Notes: generated from the sequence alone by a model not told the origin. A DNA stretch of 64,000 bases from Amycolatopsis umgeniensis (GCF_014205155.1 NZ_JACHMX010000001.1:1550001-1614000); one strand, 5' to 3'; shown: positions 8,322 to 17,247, numbered from the stretch's first letter. Numbers and translations are program-made.

Positions 8322-9317
8322 ATGTCCGAGCAGATGCCCCCGGACCCCGTCCGGTCCCCGTTCTCCCGGCGTTCGCTGCTGCGCGCGGGTGGTGGTCTCG
8401 CCGCGACGACGGCGCTGCTCGGCACCGGCGCGGTGTTCGCCGGACCGGCTTCGGCCGCGATGCCGGTGTCCCAGCGTTTCGACCTCACGAAGCCGTCCTA
8501 CGACGAGTTCCGCAGCAAGATCCTGCACGAATCGCACCATGTGATGCAGGGCTTCGCCTTCGACAACCAGAACGTGCGCATCTTCATCGTGAACGCCCGC
8601 AACGGCGGGACCGGGGACGACCTGTGCGTCACCCAGGTCAACTTCTCCGGCGAGATCCAGGGCTCGATGCATCTCAACAACGCCGGGCACGGGGTGTCGA
8701 TCGGCGTCGAACCGGTGGGCGCCGACTCCTACATCTGGATGGAATGCGACTCGGACGGACCCACCGGCGACGGTCGCGGGACGGCGCTGGCCCGGTTCAA
8801 GTTCGTCAACGGTGGTACGCCGTCGGTGAAGAAGTTCCTCACCGGCAGCGACACGATCACCTGTGCCACCGATCCGGTCAACAAGCGGATCGCGGTACGC
8901 CGCAAGGAAGGCGGCAAGATGTTCATCAGCGTGTACCCGCTCGCGTCCGCCGCCGCCGGTGACTTCAGCGCTCCGCTGGCGCACTTCGCGCAGCCCGCGC
9001 TGGCCGACGGGCCGGTGACCTTCCAGGGCTACACCATCTACGGTCAGTATCTGTACACATTGGACGGTACGGGCCACGAGAACCCCGCCGACATCAACTC
9101 CTACGTCACGTGCATCGACATGAACACCGGCAAGGTGAAGAGCCGCGCGCTGACCAAGGCGGGCGAGTCCCTGGTGTTCCGTGAGCCGGAGGGCCTCGGG
9201 ATCTACCGCAGCCTGGCCGGAGAGACTCGGTTGTACTTGGGTTTCGGGTCGCGCAGCAGCATGGGGAACATCAACCGCTACGCGAACCTGTTCTACAAGA
9301 ACGTGCTCATCGACTGA
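8322..9317 (+). CDS. Tat-exported protein of the 'teichoic acid biosynthesis protein C'-like family
   Basis: 331 residues with a twin-arginine signal ('FSRRSLLRAGGG' then a hydrophobic stretch ending 'GPASA'). The mature part has 'HESHHVMQGFAFDNQN', 'GDDLCVTQVNFSG', 'NAGHGVSIGVEPVG' and 'FREPEGLGIYR', typical of beta-propeller-like actinobacterial proteins often annotated as teichoic acid biosynthesis protein C, a name carried over rather than proven. No catalytic residues are assigned. Exported folded, so a cofactor or metal is possible. Confidence 0.75.
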   Translation: MSEQMPPDPVRSPFSRRSLLRAGGGLAATTALLGTGAVFAGPASAAMPVSQRFDLTKPSYDEFRSKILHESHHVMQGFAFDNQNVRIFIVNARNGGTGDDLCVTQVNFSGEIQGSMHLNNAGHGVSIGVEPVGADSYIWMECDSDGPTGDGRGTALARFKFVNGGTPSVKKFLTGSDTITCATDPVNKRIAVRRKEGGKMFISVYPLASAAAGDFSAPLAHFAQPALADGPVTFQGYTIYGQYLYTLDGTGHENPADINSYVTCIDMNTGKVKSRALTKAGESLVFREPEGLGIYRSLAGETRLYLGFGSRSSMGNINRYANLFYKNVLID

Positions 9318-9407
9318 TGACTCGCGGGCGGGGGGCGTGGCGTTCGCAACCTCGGCCCCGTGGTTCCAGGTGTCGGTGCGGGGGCCTCGCATCTCACCGC
9401 CACCGTC

Positions 9408-9464
9408 GTGTCGCGAAAGCCACTTTCGGGACGTCTGATGTCTCGAAAGTGGCTTTCGCGACAC
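9408..9464. repeat. 57-bp GGGAC-centred palindrome (copy 1)
   Basis: Near-perfect inverted repeat with outer arms GTGTCGCGAAAGCCACTTTC and its complement, and centre GGGACGTCTGATGTCTC. The copy at 38091-38147 is almost identical, and two relatives at 24871-24997 share the centre but not the arms. It lies downstream of the Tat-exported protein and could serve as a terminator, but the same element recurs elsewhere in the window, as a dispersed repeat would. Confidence 0.85.
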
Positions 9465-9540
9465 CCGAAGCCGCTCGATGACGGCGCGGGCCGACCTCAC
9501 CGATTTTCGGCGCGACGGCAGGCCGGAGGGCATGAAATCC

Positions 9541-9601
9541 TTCGAATCGCAAATCCCCGAGGGCATACGATTATTCGAAAAGCAAATCCGCAGCCGGGCA
9601 T
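9541..9601. promoter_or_regulatory. Tandem direct repeat upstream of exporter promoter
   Basis: Two imperfect copies of TTCGAA-xx-GCAAATCC followed by GGGCAT start at 9541 and 9574, 33 bases apart (about three helical turns). A partial copy (GAGGGCAT..ATCC) precedes them. The second ends about 44 bases before the -35 box. In-phase repeats at this position suit an activator or repressor binding site; the protein is unknown. Confidence 0.4.
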
Positions 9602-9644
9602 GAATTCGGTTCACCCGCAACAGTTATGAAAAGAAATTCCGAGC

Positions 9645-9673
9645 TTGACAGGGCCGTGGGGTTTGCTTATCTT
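9645..9673 (+). promoter_or_regulatory. Sigma-70-type promoter for the DHA2 exporter
   Basis: TTGACA (9645-9650), 17 bases, TATCTT (9668-9673). Transcription would begin near 9680 and give a leader of about 36 bases. This excludes the upstream in-frame ATG at 9626 and supports the start at 9716. Confidence 0.6.
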
Positions 9674-9715
9674 TCAGTCGTTCAGGCTCTCGCCGATCGA
9701 TATCCGAAGGTGTTC

Positions 9716-11389
9716 ATGACCCAGCACCCCACGCTGCCGAAATTCAGGCAGCGGTTGATTCTTGCCGTTCTCATGGTGTGTTCGCTGCTGATTTGGCTCG
9801 ACAATACCGTCCTGAGTACCACCCTGGAGACCCTCGCGGACCCGGTCCGCGGCCTGGGCGCCGATCCCGGCGAGCTCCAGTGGGCGACCGGTTCGTACAC
9901 CCTGGCCTTCGCCACGTTGATGTTCACCGCGGGCGCCTTGGGCGATCGGTTCGGCCACCGGACAGTGTTTTCCGGCGGGCTGGTGATCTTCGCCGCGTCT
10001 TCGCTGTGGGCGGCGTACGCGAGCGATGCGGGCCAGCTGATCGCGGCTCGGGCCGCGATGGGGGTGGGCAGCGCGTTGATCACGCCCGCCATGTTGGCCA
10101 TCCTCATGTGGACCTTCACCGGCCCCGCGCGGGCCGCCGCGATCGGTATCTTCTCGACGTCGGCCGGTGTCGGCATGGCCGCGGGCCCGGTGCTGGCGGG
10201 GTTCCTGCTCGATCATTTCCGGTGGGGCTCGGTCTTCCTGATCAATGTCCCGGTCGCGGTGGCGGCGTTGGCCGGGCTCACGATGCTGGTCCCGAATTTC
10301 CGCAGCCCCACCCGGCGGCCACTCGACCCCGCGGGGATGGCGCTGTCGATCAGCGGGCTCGTGGCATTGGCGTACGGGCTGATCCGGGCGGGACAGGTGA
10401 CCGCGTGGAGTCGTACCGATGTCTGGGCGCCGATCGTCGTCGGCCTGGTTCTGCTGGCCGTTTTCGTACTCGTCGAAGTGCGGGCCAAGGCGCCCAGCTT
10501 CGATCCGCGGCTGCTCGCGCAACGCGCCTTCGGCGGCGGCAACGTGGCGCTCGGCTTGTTGCTGTTCGGCGTGGCCGCCATCACCTTCTACAACGCGTTC
10601 TACCTGCAGGGCGCGCTCGGGTTTTCGCCGATGGAGGCGGGTTTGGCCACTATCCCGACCGCGGTCGGCGCGGTCGCGGGGGCGCCACTTGCCTCGCGCC
10701 TGGTTCGCCGCCTTTCACTGCGACTCGTCACCGTGCCGGCGCTGACCGTGGCCGCGCTGACCATGGGCGGGTACGGCTTCCTCGGGCTGCAGACCCCACT
10801 CGTCTGGATCGAGATCCTGTTGCTGGTCCAGGGTCTCTCGATCGGCATGGTGATCGGCCCCGTCACGGCCGCCTTGATCAGCGATCTGCCGCTGGATCAG
10901 GCCGGGGCGGGCTCGGCCGTCACCAACACCGTGCGGCAGACCGGCAGCGTGCTCGGAATCGCGGTGGGCGGCTCGATCATGTCGATCGTGTACCGGCGTG
11001 CGATCGAGCCTTCGCTGGAGGGCGTACCGGATCCGGTGCGGGACCAGGCGCGGGTTTCCGCCGAACAGGCCCGCCATGTCGCCACCGCTGTCGACCGGCC
11101 CGCGCTTGCGCAGGCCGCCGACGATGCGTTCGTCCATGCCATGCACGTCGGCGCGGGCTGGATCGCGGTCATCGCACTCCTCGGCGCGGCCGTGCTGCTG
11201 TTCACCTTGCCCGGCAACGGAAAGAAGAAGGAGCCGATACGCGACCAGGCCGGCTCAGCGCGGGTACGACACGCGGCGCCGGAACACGATCCTCGGCTCC
11301 GGCACCCGGCCGGCGCGCGTCCGGCCGGTGCCGAGCCGCGGCACTTCGTCCACAGTGGACCTACGGACGAAGGGGCTTGCGGGCGGTGA
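9716..11389 (+). CDS. MFS exporter, DHA2 (EmrB/QacA-like) family
   Basis: 557 residues with 14 predicted membrane helices. Helix 1 reads 'LLIWLDNTVLSTTLETLAD', and motif A is 'GALGDRFGHR'. A motif-C-like segment in helix 5 ('SAGVGMAAGPVLAGFL') marks drug/H+ antiporters. DHA2 proteins expel drugs, dyes or secondary metabolites by proton antiport. The start ATG 9716 has GAAGG at 9706-9710. The 3' end overlaps the opposite methyltransferase gene by 29 bases. The nearby metabolic cluster makes product export plausible but not proven. Confidence 0.85.
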   Translation: MTQHPTLPKFRQRLILAVLMVCSLLIWLDNTVLSTTLETLADPVRGLGADPGELQWATGSYTLAFATLMFTAGALGDRFGHRTVFSGGLVIFAASSLWAAYASDAGQLIAARAAMGVGSALITPAMLAILMWTFTGPARAAAIGIFSTSAGVGMAAGPVLAGFLLDHFRWGSVFLINVPVAVAALAGLTMLVPNFRSPTRRPLDPAGMALSISGLVALAYGLIRAGQVTAWSRTDVWAPIVVGLVLLAVFVLVEVRAKAPSFDPRLLAQRAFGGGNVALGLLLFGVAAITFYNAFYLQGALGFSPMEAGLATIPTAVGAVAGAPLASRLVRRLSLRLVTVPALTVAALTMGGYGFLGLQTPLVWIEILLLVQGLSIGMVIGPVTAALISDLPLDQAGAGSAVTNTVRQTGSVLGIAVGGSIMSIVYRRAIEPSLEGVPDPVRDQARVSAEQARHVATAVDRPALAQAADDAFVHAMHVGAGWIAVIALLGAAVLLFTLPGNGKKKEPIRDQAGSARVRHAAPEHDPRLRHPAGARPAGAEPRHFVHSGPTDEGACGR

Positions 11390-12191
11390 AGATCAGGTAC
11401 TCGGGTCCACCGTGGTTGATGACGTCGTCGAAGAGGCCGATGAAGTCCGTCAACTCCTGCTTGCCGTAGTGGTTCGTCAGGTTTTCGAGGTCGGCTTCGG
11501 TGCGCTCCCACCACATCTTGACGGACTTCTCGACGTGCGTGCTGGCATCGAGGAGTTCGAGGGGCTCCAAACCGGCGCGGCGGAGCATCGGCGGGAACTC
11601 GTCGAACCGGTGGAACGGGCTGAGCGAATCGAGATCGCGATACCGGTCGAGCACCTGCTGGCGTTCGGGGGTGACGACGGCGTTGAGGCAGAAGTCGGCC
11701 GCGGTGAGGACGCCGCCGGGGCGGAGAACGCGCGCGATCTCGCTCAACGCCGGTCCGCGGTCCATGTGGATCAGCGACTCGATGGCGATGGCCGCGTCGA
11801 AAGACTCGTCAGGGAAGGGCAACTCCAGCGCGTCGGCCTGCTCGAACCTGACCTGTTCGGCCATGTTCTCGGAGCTTGCCCTGGCACTGGCTCGCTCGAT
11901 CTGCGTGGCGACGTTCGAGATACCGACCACGTTCGCGCCCGTCCTGCTGGCGAGCCGGATCGCCGGTCCGCCGATACCACAACCGACGTCGAGCACCCGG
12001 TCCCCCGGGCCCGCGACGACCCTGTCGATGATCTGGTCGGTCAGGTTCTCCAGCGCCTGTTCGTAGGTCGTGCCGTCGTCGGGAAGCGGCCAGTATCCAT
12101 GGTGGAAGTTCGGCCCGTACAGGCTGACGTACATGGCCTCGGCCTGCTCGTAATAAGCCTGAGCTTTCTGCGAGGTGGTTTCGGTGATCAT
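11361..12191 (-). CDS. SAM-dependent small-molecule methyltransferase
   Basis: 276 residues. The N-terminus 'AQAYYEQAEAMYVSLYGPN' and 'HHGYW' with motif I 'VLDVGCGIGGPAIRLA' place it among methyltransferases acting on polyketides, sterols, tocopherol or glycine-type acceptors. 'VLRPGGVLTAADF' is the motif III region. The start ATG 12191 has GGAGGAG nine bases upstream; a second ATG at 12209 lies before that site. It diverges from the polyamine operon across a 338-base region, so it may be a tailoring enzyme of the same pathway. Confidence 0.8.
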   Translation of the reverse strand: MITETTSQKAQAYYEQAEAMYVSLYGPNFHHGYWPLPDDGTTYEQALENLTDQIIDRVVAGPGDRVLDVGCGIGGPAIRLASRTGANVVGISNVATQIERASARASSENMAEQVRFEQADALELPFPDESFDAAIAIESLIHMDRGPALSEIARVLRPGGVLTAADFCLNAVVTPERQQVLDRYRDLDSLSPFHRFDEFPPMLRRAGLEPLELLDASTHVEKSVKMWWERTEADLENLTNHYGKQELTDFIGLFDDVINHGGPEYLIFTARKPLRP

Positions 12192-12529
12192 GGTGAAGCT
12201 CCTCCGCATCCTGCTGGGAATCGGCTGTAGACGATGACTCCACCATGCCTGACCCTGTCAAGTCTCGCGGCTCCGGAGAGTGGTCGCTCACCCTTTGTCA
12301 CCTGAGTTTTCCGTGCTGTGGAGCCGAATTCGCCTCGCGATGCCGGTGTCCGATGCCGACGTTTTCACCCAGGGCACTCCACTCTACTGGCGGTATCACT
12401 AAGAAATTGCCTGTCGTATCCACGTCAGCGAGTGACGTATTTGTTCACTACGGTGTCCATCAGGTGATGTAGTCCCCTGATGCGGGGCCCGCCGGTTGAA
12501 CACCGAGGCGACGAGAGGATGGATTCACC
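12192..12529. promoter_or_regulatory. Divergent intergenic region between methyltransferase and polyamine operon
   Basis: 338 bases with no gene. Two small inverted repeats lie near the operon side: AGTGA..TCACT (12431-12449) and CATCAGG..CCTGATG (12458-12482). Both are 50-100 bases upstream of the first gene, where an operator would be expected. No -35/-10 pair is convincing. The ribosome site of the operon's first gene is GAGAGGA just before ATG 12530. Confidence 0.35.
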
Positions 12530-13669
12530 ATGACAAGTCTGATGGCGACCTTGGCCGGCACACGAGAAGTGCCGTCGGCCAACCGGTCCTTGCGGGAGGT
12601 GATCGCCCAGCTCCCGCAGATGAGCCCGGATGTCGATCTCGGCGACGACATCTCACTGGCACACGAGACACTTCTGGCACCCGAGGTGTCCGAAATGGAC
12701 AAACGCGCCACGCTGTTCAAGTGGCTCGGCCAGAAGCAGCCGTGCCTGTTCGGACGCCTGGCGATGCAGGGCTCCGACGGCCCCAAGGGGCTCGGCGCCA
12801 ACATGTGCTGGATCAGCGAAGAGGACCTCGACGCGGGACGTGATCACGTCGCGGCGAAGATCCAGCGAGAACGCCGCGCATGGAAGGACCGTGCCGAACG
12901 CGGCGAGAGCAGCGGATTCCTGATCATGGTCAACAGCAGGCACCTCGCCTACGCCAAGCCGGGCAAGGAACTCGTCGACGTCTGCGTTGAGCTGTCGAAT
13001 CTCTACCTGGTCGAACACGCGCCCATCGAACGGGACGTGATCTACACCGAAGCGGTCCCGTTCCGCCGTTCCGACGGGGTGCTGACCGTGTTCAAGGCAG
13101 GCTGCAACATCTTCTACTCCGGCGCTCACCGCACGGTCAACCACGATCGGCGCCTGCCCGGTGGGCTGATGTTCTCGATGAACTCTCCCGGCCACTACGC
13201 CAACTCACTGTCCAAACGGGGACTGCAGGACTCGTTCGAGGCGGCGACCGAGTTCGTCCGCGAGACGGCGTTCCGGTCGATCGGCAACGGCGGCATCGGA
13301 TGCCCGCACGTGCCCAGCGCGAGCTGGCACAACGAGAGCGCCGACGGCCACCACGAGGTGGCGGAACGCAAGCGACCGCACTACATTCCGGACAACTTCG
13401 ACCCGACGCGCTATTCCGCCGTCTATCACACCGACGTCCTCGTGCCCACGGACGTCACCAGTGACGCGCGGACGGTGCACGAATCCTTCGACGAGGTCGA
13501 CGCGGAGGTCTGGCCGTATCTGATCCTCGACTACATCTCCACCGAGGAGTTCCCGCCCGACCACGTCAACTACGGCCTGTTCCACGGACATCCCATCGAG
13601 GAGTGCGCCCGGTACCACAACCCGTGGCCCCCACGCGTGGCGCACAACGAGGAGCTCTTCGAGTACTGA
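12530..13669 (+). CDS. Unrecognised 379-residue protein, first gene of the homospermidine operon
   Basis: I do not recognise this protein with certainty. No signal peptide or membrane segment is present. Notable segments are 'KQPCLFGRLAMQG' (71-83 approx.), 'SGFLIMVNS', 'NIFYSGAHRTVNHDRRLPG' followed by 'GLMFSMNSPGHYANSL', and the His-rich 'CPHVPSASWHNESADGHHE'. The PC-G start, the central hydrophobic strand and the 'GAH..RRLP..L.F..N..GHY' block faintly recall the YqcI/YcgG family, which includes the heme-dependent N-hydroxylase GntA of guanitoxin biosynthesis. That link is tentative. As the leading gene before arginine- and polyamine-handling enzymes it is the best candidate for an oxidising or coupling step. 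Confidence 0.55.
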   Translation: MTSLMATLAGTREVPSANRSLREVIAQLPQMSPDVDLGDDISLAHETLLAPEVSEMDKRATLFKWLGQKQPCLFGRLAMQGSDGPKGLGANMCWISEEDLDAGRDHVAAKIQRERRAWKDRAERGESSGFLIMVNSRHLAYAKPGKELVDVCVELSNLYLVEHAPIERDVIYTEAVPFRRSDGVLTVFKAGCNIFYSGAHRTVNHDRRLPGGLMFSMNSPGHYANSLSKRGLQDSFEAATEFVRETAFRSIGNGGIGCPHVPSASWHNESADGHHEVAERKRPHYIPDNFDPTRYSAVYHTDVLVPTDVTSDARTVHESFDEVDAEVWPYLILDYISTEEFPPDHVNYGLFHGHPIEECARYHNPWPPRVAHNEELFEY

Positions 13670-13703
13670 GCTGAAGACGCCGACCCACCAGGAAAGGATG
13701 GCA

Positions 13704-14594
13704 ATGACACCGACGTCCAAGGCACCTGAGGAGGCAATAGAGGGTGGTCCCGGATGGGGCCGCAGCGTTCTGATGTGTTCGCCCGAGCACTTCGACGTCA
13801 CCTATTCCATCAACGTCTGGATGGACCCGGACGTGCGAGTGGATTCCGATCGGGCGTGGCGGCAGTGGGAACACCTGGTGTCCACATTGGAGGCCGCCGG
13901 AACCGAGGTGCGGACCGTGCCCGCCGCACCGGGTTTGCCGGACATGGTCTTCACGGCCAACGCCGGCCTCGTCGACGGCACCACATTCACCCCCGCCCGG
14001 ATGAGCAAACCGGAACGCGCCCCCGAGATCGATCACGTCCGCGGCCGGTTCGAGGAATTGGGCTGGACCATCGAGCAACCGCCCGCCGCGCCGCAGGAGG
14101 GCGCGGGCGACGCGCTGCCCTTCGACGGCCGGCTCGTGGCCGGTTATGGCCAGCGGTCCTCCGTGTCGGCCTATGCCGGCCTGCGGACCCGCAACGGCTG
14201 GGCGGTGACCGCGCTCGAGCTCACCGATCCCCGTTACTACCACATCGATCTGGGGTTCTGCCCGCTCGGCGACCGGACGGCCATGGTGCTGCCGGAAGCC
14301 TTCACCGCCGCCGGTCGCTCCGCGCTCGCCGAGCTCGTCGAGGACCCGGTGGTCCTGACACCGGAGGAAGGCGCGGCGTTCTGCGCGAACGCCGTGGTGA
14401 CCGGGCGCACCGTCGTGATGCCGCACTGCACACCGCGACTGGGCCGCGAACTCGAACGCCGCGGCTTCGAGCCGGCCGTCTGCGATGTCTCCGAATTCGG
14501 CAAGGCAGGCGGCGGTTGCCGTTGCCTGACCCTGGCTCTCGACGTGGAACTGGACCGTGCGGCGGCTCCCTTCACCGCGGAGGTGGTCGGATGA
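13704..14594 (+). CDS. Dimethylargininase / arginine-deiminase superfamily hydrolase
   Basis: 296 residues of the guanidine-group-modifying (GME) fold. Signatures are 'MCSPEHFDVTYSINVWMDP' (24-42), 'GLPDMVFTANAGLV' (77-90), 'YYHIDLGFCPL' with the likely catalytic His180, and 'KAGGGCRCLTL' with the nucleophile Cys272 or Cys274. Relatives hydrolyse dimethylarginine or arginine to citrulline or ornithine, or use other guanidines. The usual 'EGEGD' loop reads 'QEGAGD'. ATG 13704 has AGGAAAGG 6 bases upstream; ATG 13698 is in frame but too close. The stop overlaps the next start (ATGA). Confidence 0.8.
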   Translation: MTPTSKAPEEAIEGGPGWGRSVLMCSPEHFDVTYSINVWMDPDVRVDSDRAWRQWEHLVSTLEAAGTEVRTVPAAPGLPDMVFTANAGLVDGTTFTPARMSKPERAPEIDHVRGRFEELGWTIEQPPAAPQEGAGDALPFDGRLVAGYGQRSSVSAYAGLRTRNGWAVTALELTDPRYYHIDLGFCPLGDRTAMVLPEAFTAAGRSALAELVEDPVVLTPEEGAAFCANAVVTGRTVVMPHCTPRLGRELERRGFEPAVCDVSEFGKAGGGCRCLTLALDVELDRAAAPFTAEVVG

Positions 14595-15745
14595 CGGTGG
14601 CCGCGTTCAGCCCCCGCATCGCGCGGTGGCTCCACGACCACGACCCGTCCACCCCCTGCCTGGTGCTCGACCTCGACGTGGTGACACGGCGCTACCACGA
14701 ACAACGGGCCGCGCTGCCGTACGCGACTCCGTACTACGCGGTCAAAGCGAGCCCGGAACCCGCCGTGATCGCCCTGCTCGTGAAGCTGGGAGCCTGTTTC
14801 GACGTCGCGAGCCGGGCCGAGATCGACCTGTGCCTGGCCAACGGAGCCGATCCCGGCTCACTGTCCTACGGCAACACCATCAAGAAGAGCGCGGACATCG
14901 CGTACGCCCACCAGCGCGGGGTGTCGACGTTCGTGTTCGACAACGTGCGCGAGCTCGACAAGATCGCCGAAGCGGCCCCTGGGGCGGCGGTGTACTGCCG
15001 GTTGCTCAGCGAGAGTGCCGGGGCGCGGTGGCGGCTCGGCGACAACTTCGGCTGCTCACTCGAGTACGCCGTGGAGCTGATGACCCGAGCGGCGCAGCTG
15101 GGCCTGCGTCCCTACGGATTGTCCTTCCACGTCGGTTCCCAGCAGCTCGAGCCGGCGCGGTGGGAACCCAACATCGCCGCCGCGGCCGAGGCTTTCGAGA
15201 AGCTGCGGGCCAACGACGTCGAGCTCGAGATGCTCAACCTCGGTGGCGGCTTTCCGGCCCGCTACGCCGAGCCGGTCCTCCCGATCATCCAGTTCGGCAA
15301 GGCGATCGAGCAGGCACTCGACCGCTGGTTCCCCGGCGCGCGGCGCCCGCGGATCGTGACCGAGCCCGGCCGTTCGATCAGTGCCGAGGCCGGAGTGCTG
15401 CGCACCCAGGTGGTCTCGGTGCGAGAACCGTTCGAGGGAGCCGACCGCTGGGTCTACTTGGACGCGGGCCGCTTCGGCGGGCTCGCCGAGACCGAGGGCG
15501 AGGCGATCCAGTATCGGGTCGAGACCGAACGCGGCGGGCCGACGCAACCGGTGATCATGGCCGGGCCCACCTGCGACAGCATCGACGTGATCTACCGCGA
15601 CGCCGCCTACGCGTTACCCCAAGAGCTCGAAATCGGTGACAGGGTCGACTTCCTCAGTGCCGGCGCCTACACCGCGAGCTATTCCTCGATCGGCTTCAAC
15701 GGTTTCCCGCCGTTGCCCACGCATTGCATCGGAGGCGGATCATGA
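14591..15745 (+). CDS. Ornithine/lysine decarboxylase, alanine-racemase-fold PLP enzyme
   Basis: 384 residues. Lys52 in 'PYYAVKAS' is the Schiff-base lysine. 'SFHVGSQ', 'LNLGGGFP' and 'VTEPGRSISA' bind PLP phosphate. 'AGPTCDSIDVIY' carries the Cys-Asp pair supplied across the dimer interface, and 'GAYTASYSSIGFNGF' closes the site. The 'GPTCDS' form fits ornithine decarboxylases rather than diaminopimelate decarboxylase. The likely reaction is ornithine to putrescine. The start overlaps the preceding stop and its own stop overlaps the next ATG, so translation is coupled to homospermidine synthase, the next step. Confidence 0.9.
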   Translation: MTVAAFSPRIARWLHDHDPSTPCLVLDLDVVTRRYHEQRAALPYATPYYAVKASPEPAVIALLVKLGACFDVASRAEIDLCLANGADPGSLSYGNTIKKSADIAYAHQRGVSTFVFDNVRELDKIAEAAPGAAVYCRLLSESAGARWRLGDNFGCSLEYAVELMTRAAQLGLRPYGLSFHVGSQQLEPARWEPNIAAAAEAFEKLRANDVELEMLNLGGGFPARYAEPVLPIIQFGKAIEQALDRWFPGARRPRIVTEPGRSISAEAGVLRTQVVSVREPFEGADRWVYLDAGRFGGLAETEGEAIQYRVETERGGPTQPVIMAGPTCDSIDVIYRDAAYALPQELEIGDRVDFLSAGAYTASYSSIGFNGFPPLPTHCIGGGS

Positions 15746-17208
15746 CCGGACAAGCTCGCCTTTCCGTCGAGGGACGGGTGCTGGTCCTCGGCTGCGGTTC
15801 GGTGTCGCAGTGCCTGCAGCCGCTGTTGCTCGCGCACCTGGACATGCCCCACGACCGGCTGACCGTGCTGGACATGACCGACCGGCGTTCGGAGATCCCG
15901 GACACGCTCGCGGCCGGATGCCGGTTCGTCCAGCGGCGGCTGACCCCCGAGAACCTCGCCGAGACCCTCGCCGAGCAGGTCGGTCCCGGCGATCTGCTGG
16001 TGAACCTGACCTGGAACATCGGGACCGAAGACATCATCGGGTGGTGCCACGACAACGGTGTCCTCTACGTCGACACGTCTGTCGAGCAGTGGGATCCCTA
16101 CGCGGACATGAATGCCCGGCACCCGACCGAAAAGACCCTCTACGCCCGCCACCACGCGCTGCGGCGCCTGAGCCGGGACTGGGGTGGCCGCGGGCCGACC
16201 GCGATCATCGAGCACGGCGCCAACCCGGGTCTGGTGAGCCACTGGGCCAAGGTCGGACTCGAGGATGTCGCCAAGGCCATGCTCGAAAACGGCGTCGAGG
16301 ACCAGGGGCGGCGGGCTCGGATCGAGCGTGCGTTGGGCGAAGCCGACCACGCGCGGATGGCGATGGAGACCGGGACCCGTGCCATCCACATCTCCGAGCG
16401 CGACACCCAGATCGGATCGCTGCCCAAGGACCCCGAGGAGTTCGTCAACACCTGGTCGGTCGAGGGCTTCTACGAAGAAGGTGTCGCTCCCGCCGAACTC
16501 GGGTGGGGCACCCACGAACGTGAGCTGCCGCCGACGGCGGTGGTCCCGGATTACGGCTCCGGCAACCAGATCTGCCTCGCCCGTCCGGGGATGGCCACCT
16601 GGGTGCGCTCGTGGGTGCCCATGTCGGGGCCGATCCAAGGGATGTTGATCCGGCATGGCGAGGCCGTGACGATCAGCGACCACCTCACCGTCACCGAGGA
16701 CGACGGGACGGTCGTCTACCGCCCGACGGTGCACTACGCCTACCTGCCCACCGACGCGGCACTGGCCTCCGTGCACGAGTGCAAGATGCGGGGGTTCCGG
16801 CTCCAAGAACGCCAGCGGATCATGACCGACGAGATCGTCAGCGGCGCCGACGAACTCGGCGTGCTGCTGCTCGGCCATGACCTCGGGGCCTGGTGGACCG
16901 GCTCGCAGCTGACCATCGAGGAGACCCGGAAGCTGGTGAGCGGGCAGAACGCCACCACGCTGCAGGTCGCGGCCTCGGTACTGGCGGCGGTGTTCTCCGC
17001 CGTGCGCCATCCGGATCGGGGCCTGTGCAGGCCCGACGACCTCGATCACCACGAGATCCTCGCGATCGCCGCGCCCTATCTCGGTCCCACCCCCTCGGTG
17101 CGCAGCGATTGGACACCCCAGGCGACGGGGCCAGGCCCGTTCGACGACTTCCTCGGGGTGAGCCCGTCCGACGATCCCTGGCAGTTCTCCAACATTCTCG
17201 TGTCGTGA
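15742..17208 (+). CDS. hss: Homospermidine synthase
   Basis: 488 residues, the usual length of bacterial homospermidine synthase. The NAD-binding Rossmann start is 'VLVLGCGSVSQCLQPLLL', followed by 'GPGDLLVNLTWNIG', 'VLYVDTSVEQWDPY' and the family hallmark 'EHGANPGLVSHWAK'. The enzyme joins two putrescines, releasing ammonia, to make sym-homospermidine through an NAD-bound oxidation and reduction. The start ATG 15742 has GGAGG upstream and overlaps the decarboxylase stop. Homospermidine synthase is mostly alphaproteobacterial, so its presence in an actinomycete operon is notable. Confidence 0.92.
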   Translation: MTGQARLSVEGRVLVLGCGSVSQCLQPLLLAHLDMPHDRLTVLDMTDRRSEIPDTLAAGCRFVQRRLTPENLAETLAEQVGPGDLLVNLTWNIGTEDIIGWCHDNGVLYVDTSVEQWDPYADMNARHPTEKTLYARHHALRRLSRDWGGRGPTAIIEHGANPGLVSHWAKVGLEDVAKAMLENGVEDQGRRARIERALGEADHARMAMETGTRAIHISERDTQIGSLPKDPEEFVNTWSVEGFYEEGVAPAELGWGTHERELPPTAVVPDYGSGNQICLARPGMATWVRSWVPMSGPIQGMLIRHGEAVTISDHLTVTEDDGTVVYRPTVHYAYLPTDAALASVHECKMRGFRLQERQRIMTDEIVSGADELGVLLLGHDLGAWWTGSQLTIEETRKLVSGQNATTLQVAASVLAAVFSAVRHPDRGLCRPDDLDHHEILAIAAPYLGPTPSVRSDWTPQATGPGPFDDFLGVSPSDDPWQFSNILVS

Positions 17209-17213
17209 TCCCC

Positions 17214-17247
17214 GCCGCCCCGCCGCGACCACAGGCGGCGGGGCGGC
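17214..17247 (+). terminator. Hairpin terminator after homospermidine synthase
   Basis: A perfect 13-bp GC stem (GCCGCCCCGCCGC and complement) with an 8-base loop begins six bases after the stop codon. There is no T-run, as is usual in actinomycetes. It separates the biosynthetic operon from the MarR-led operon. Confidence 0.75.

Larger units (their letters stand above)
9318..9715. other. Intergenic region with palindrome, tandem repeat and promoter
   Basis: No gene is supported here. The region holds a long palindrome (9408-9464), a tandem direct repeat (9541-9601) and a good promoter (9645-9673) for the downstream exporter. AT content is locally higher than in the flanking genes. A very long reverse-strand open frame through 6939-9620 is an antisense shadow of the coding strand. 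Confidence 0.6.

Noticed and set aside
6939..9620. 893-residue open frame on the reverse strand
   Set aside because: It runs antisense to two well-supported secreted proteins, is rich in Arg/His/Gly/Val with no domain, and reflects third-position GC bias.
9626..9715. Earlier ATG start for the DHA2 exporter
   Set aside because: It lies upstream of the promoter boxes at 9645-9673 and has no ribosome site; ATG 9716 has GAAGG.
13754..15745. A 663-residue fusion of the hydrolase region and decarboxylase
   Set aside because: The first 280 residues are the out-of-frame hydrolase gene; ATG 14591 with ATGA overlap is the real decarboxylase start.
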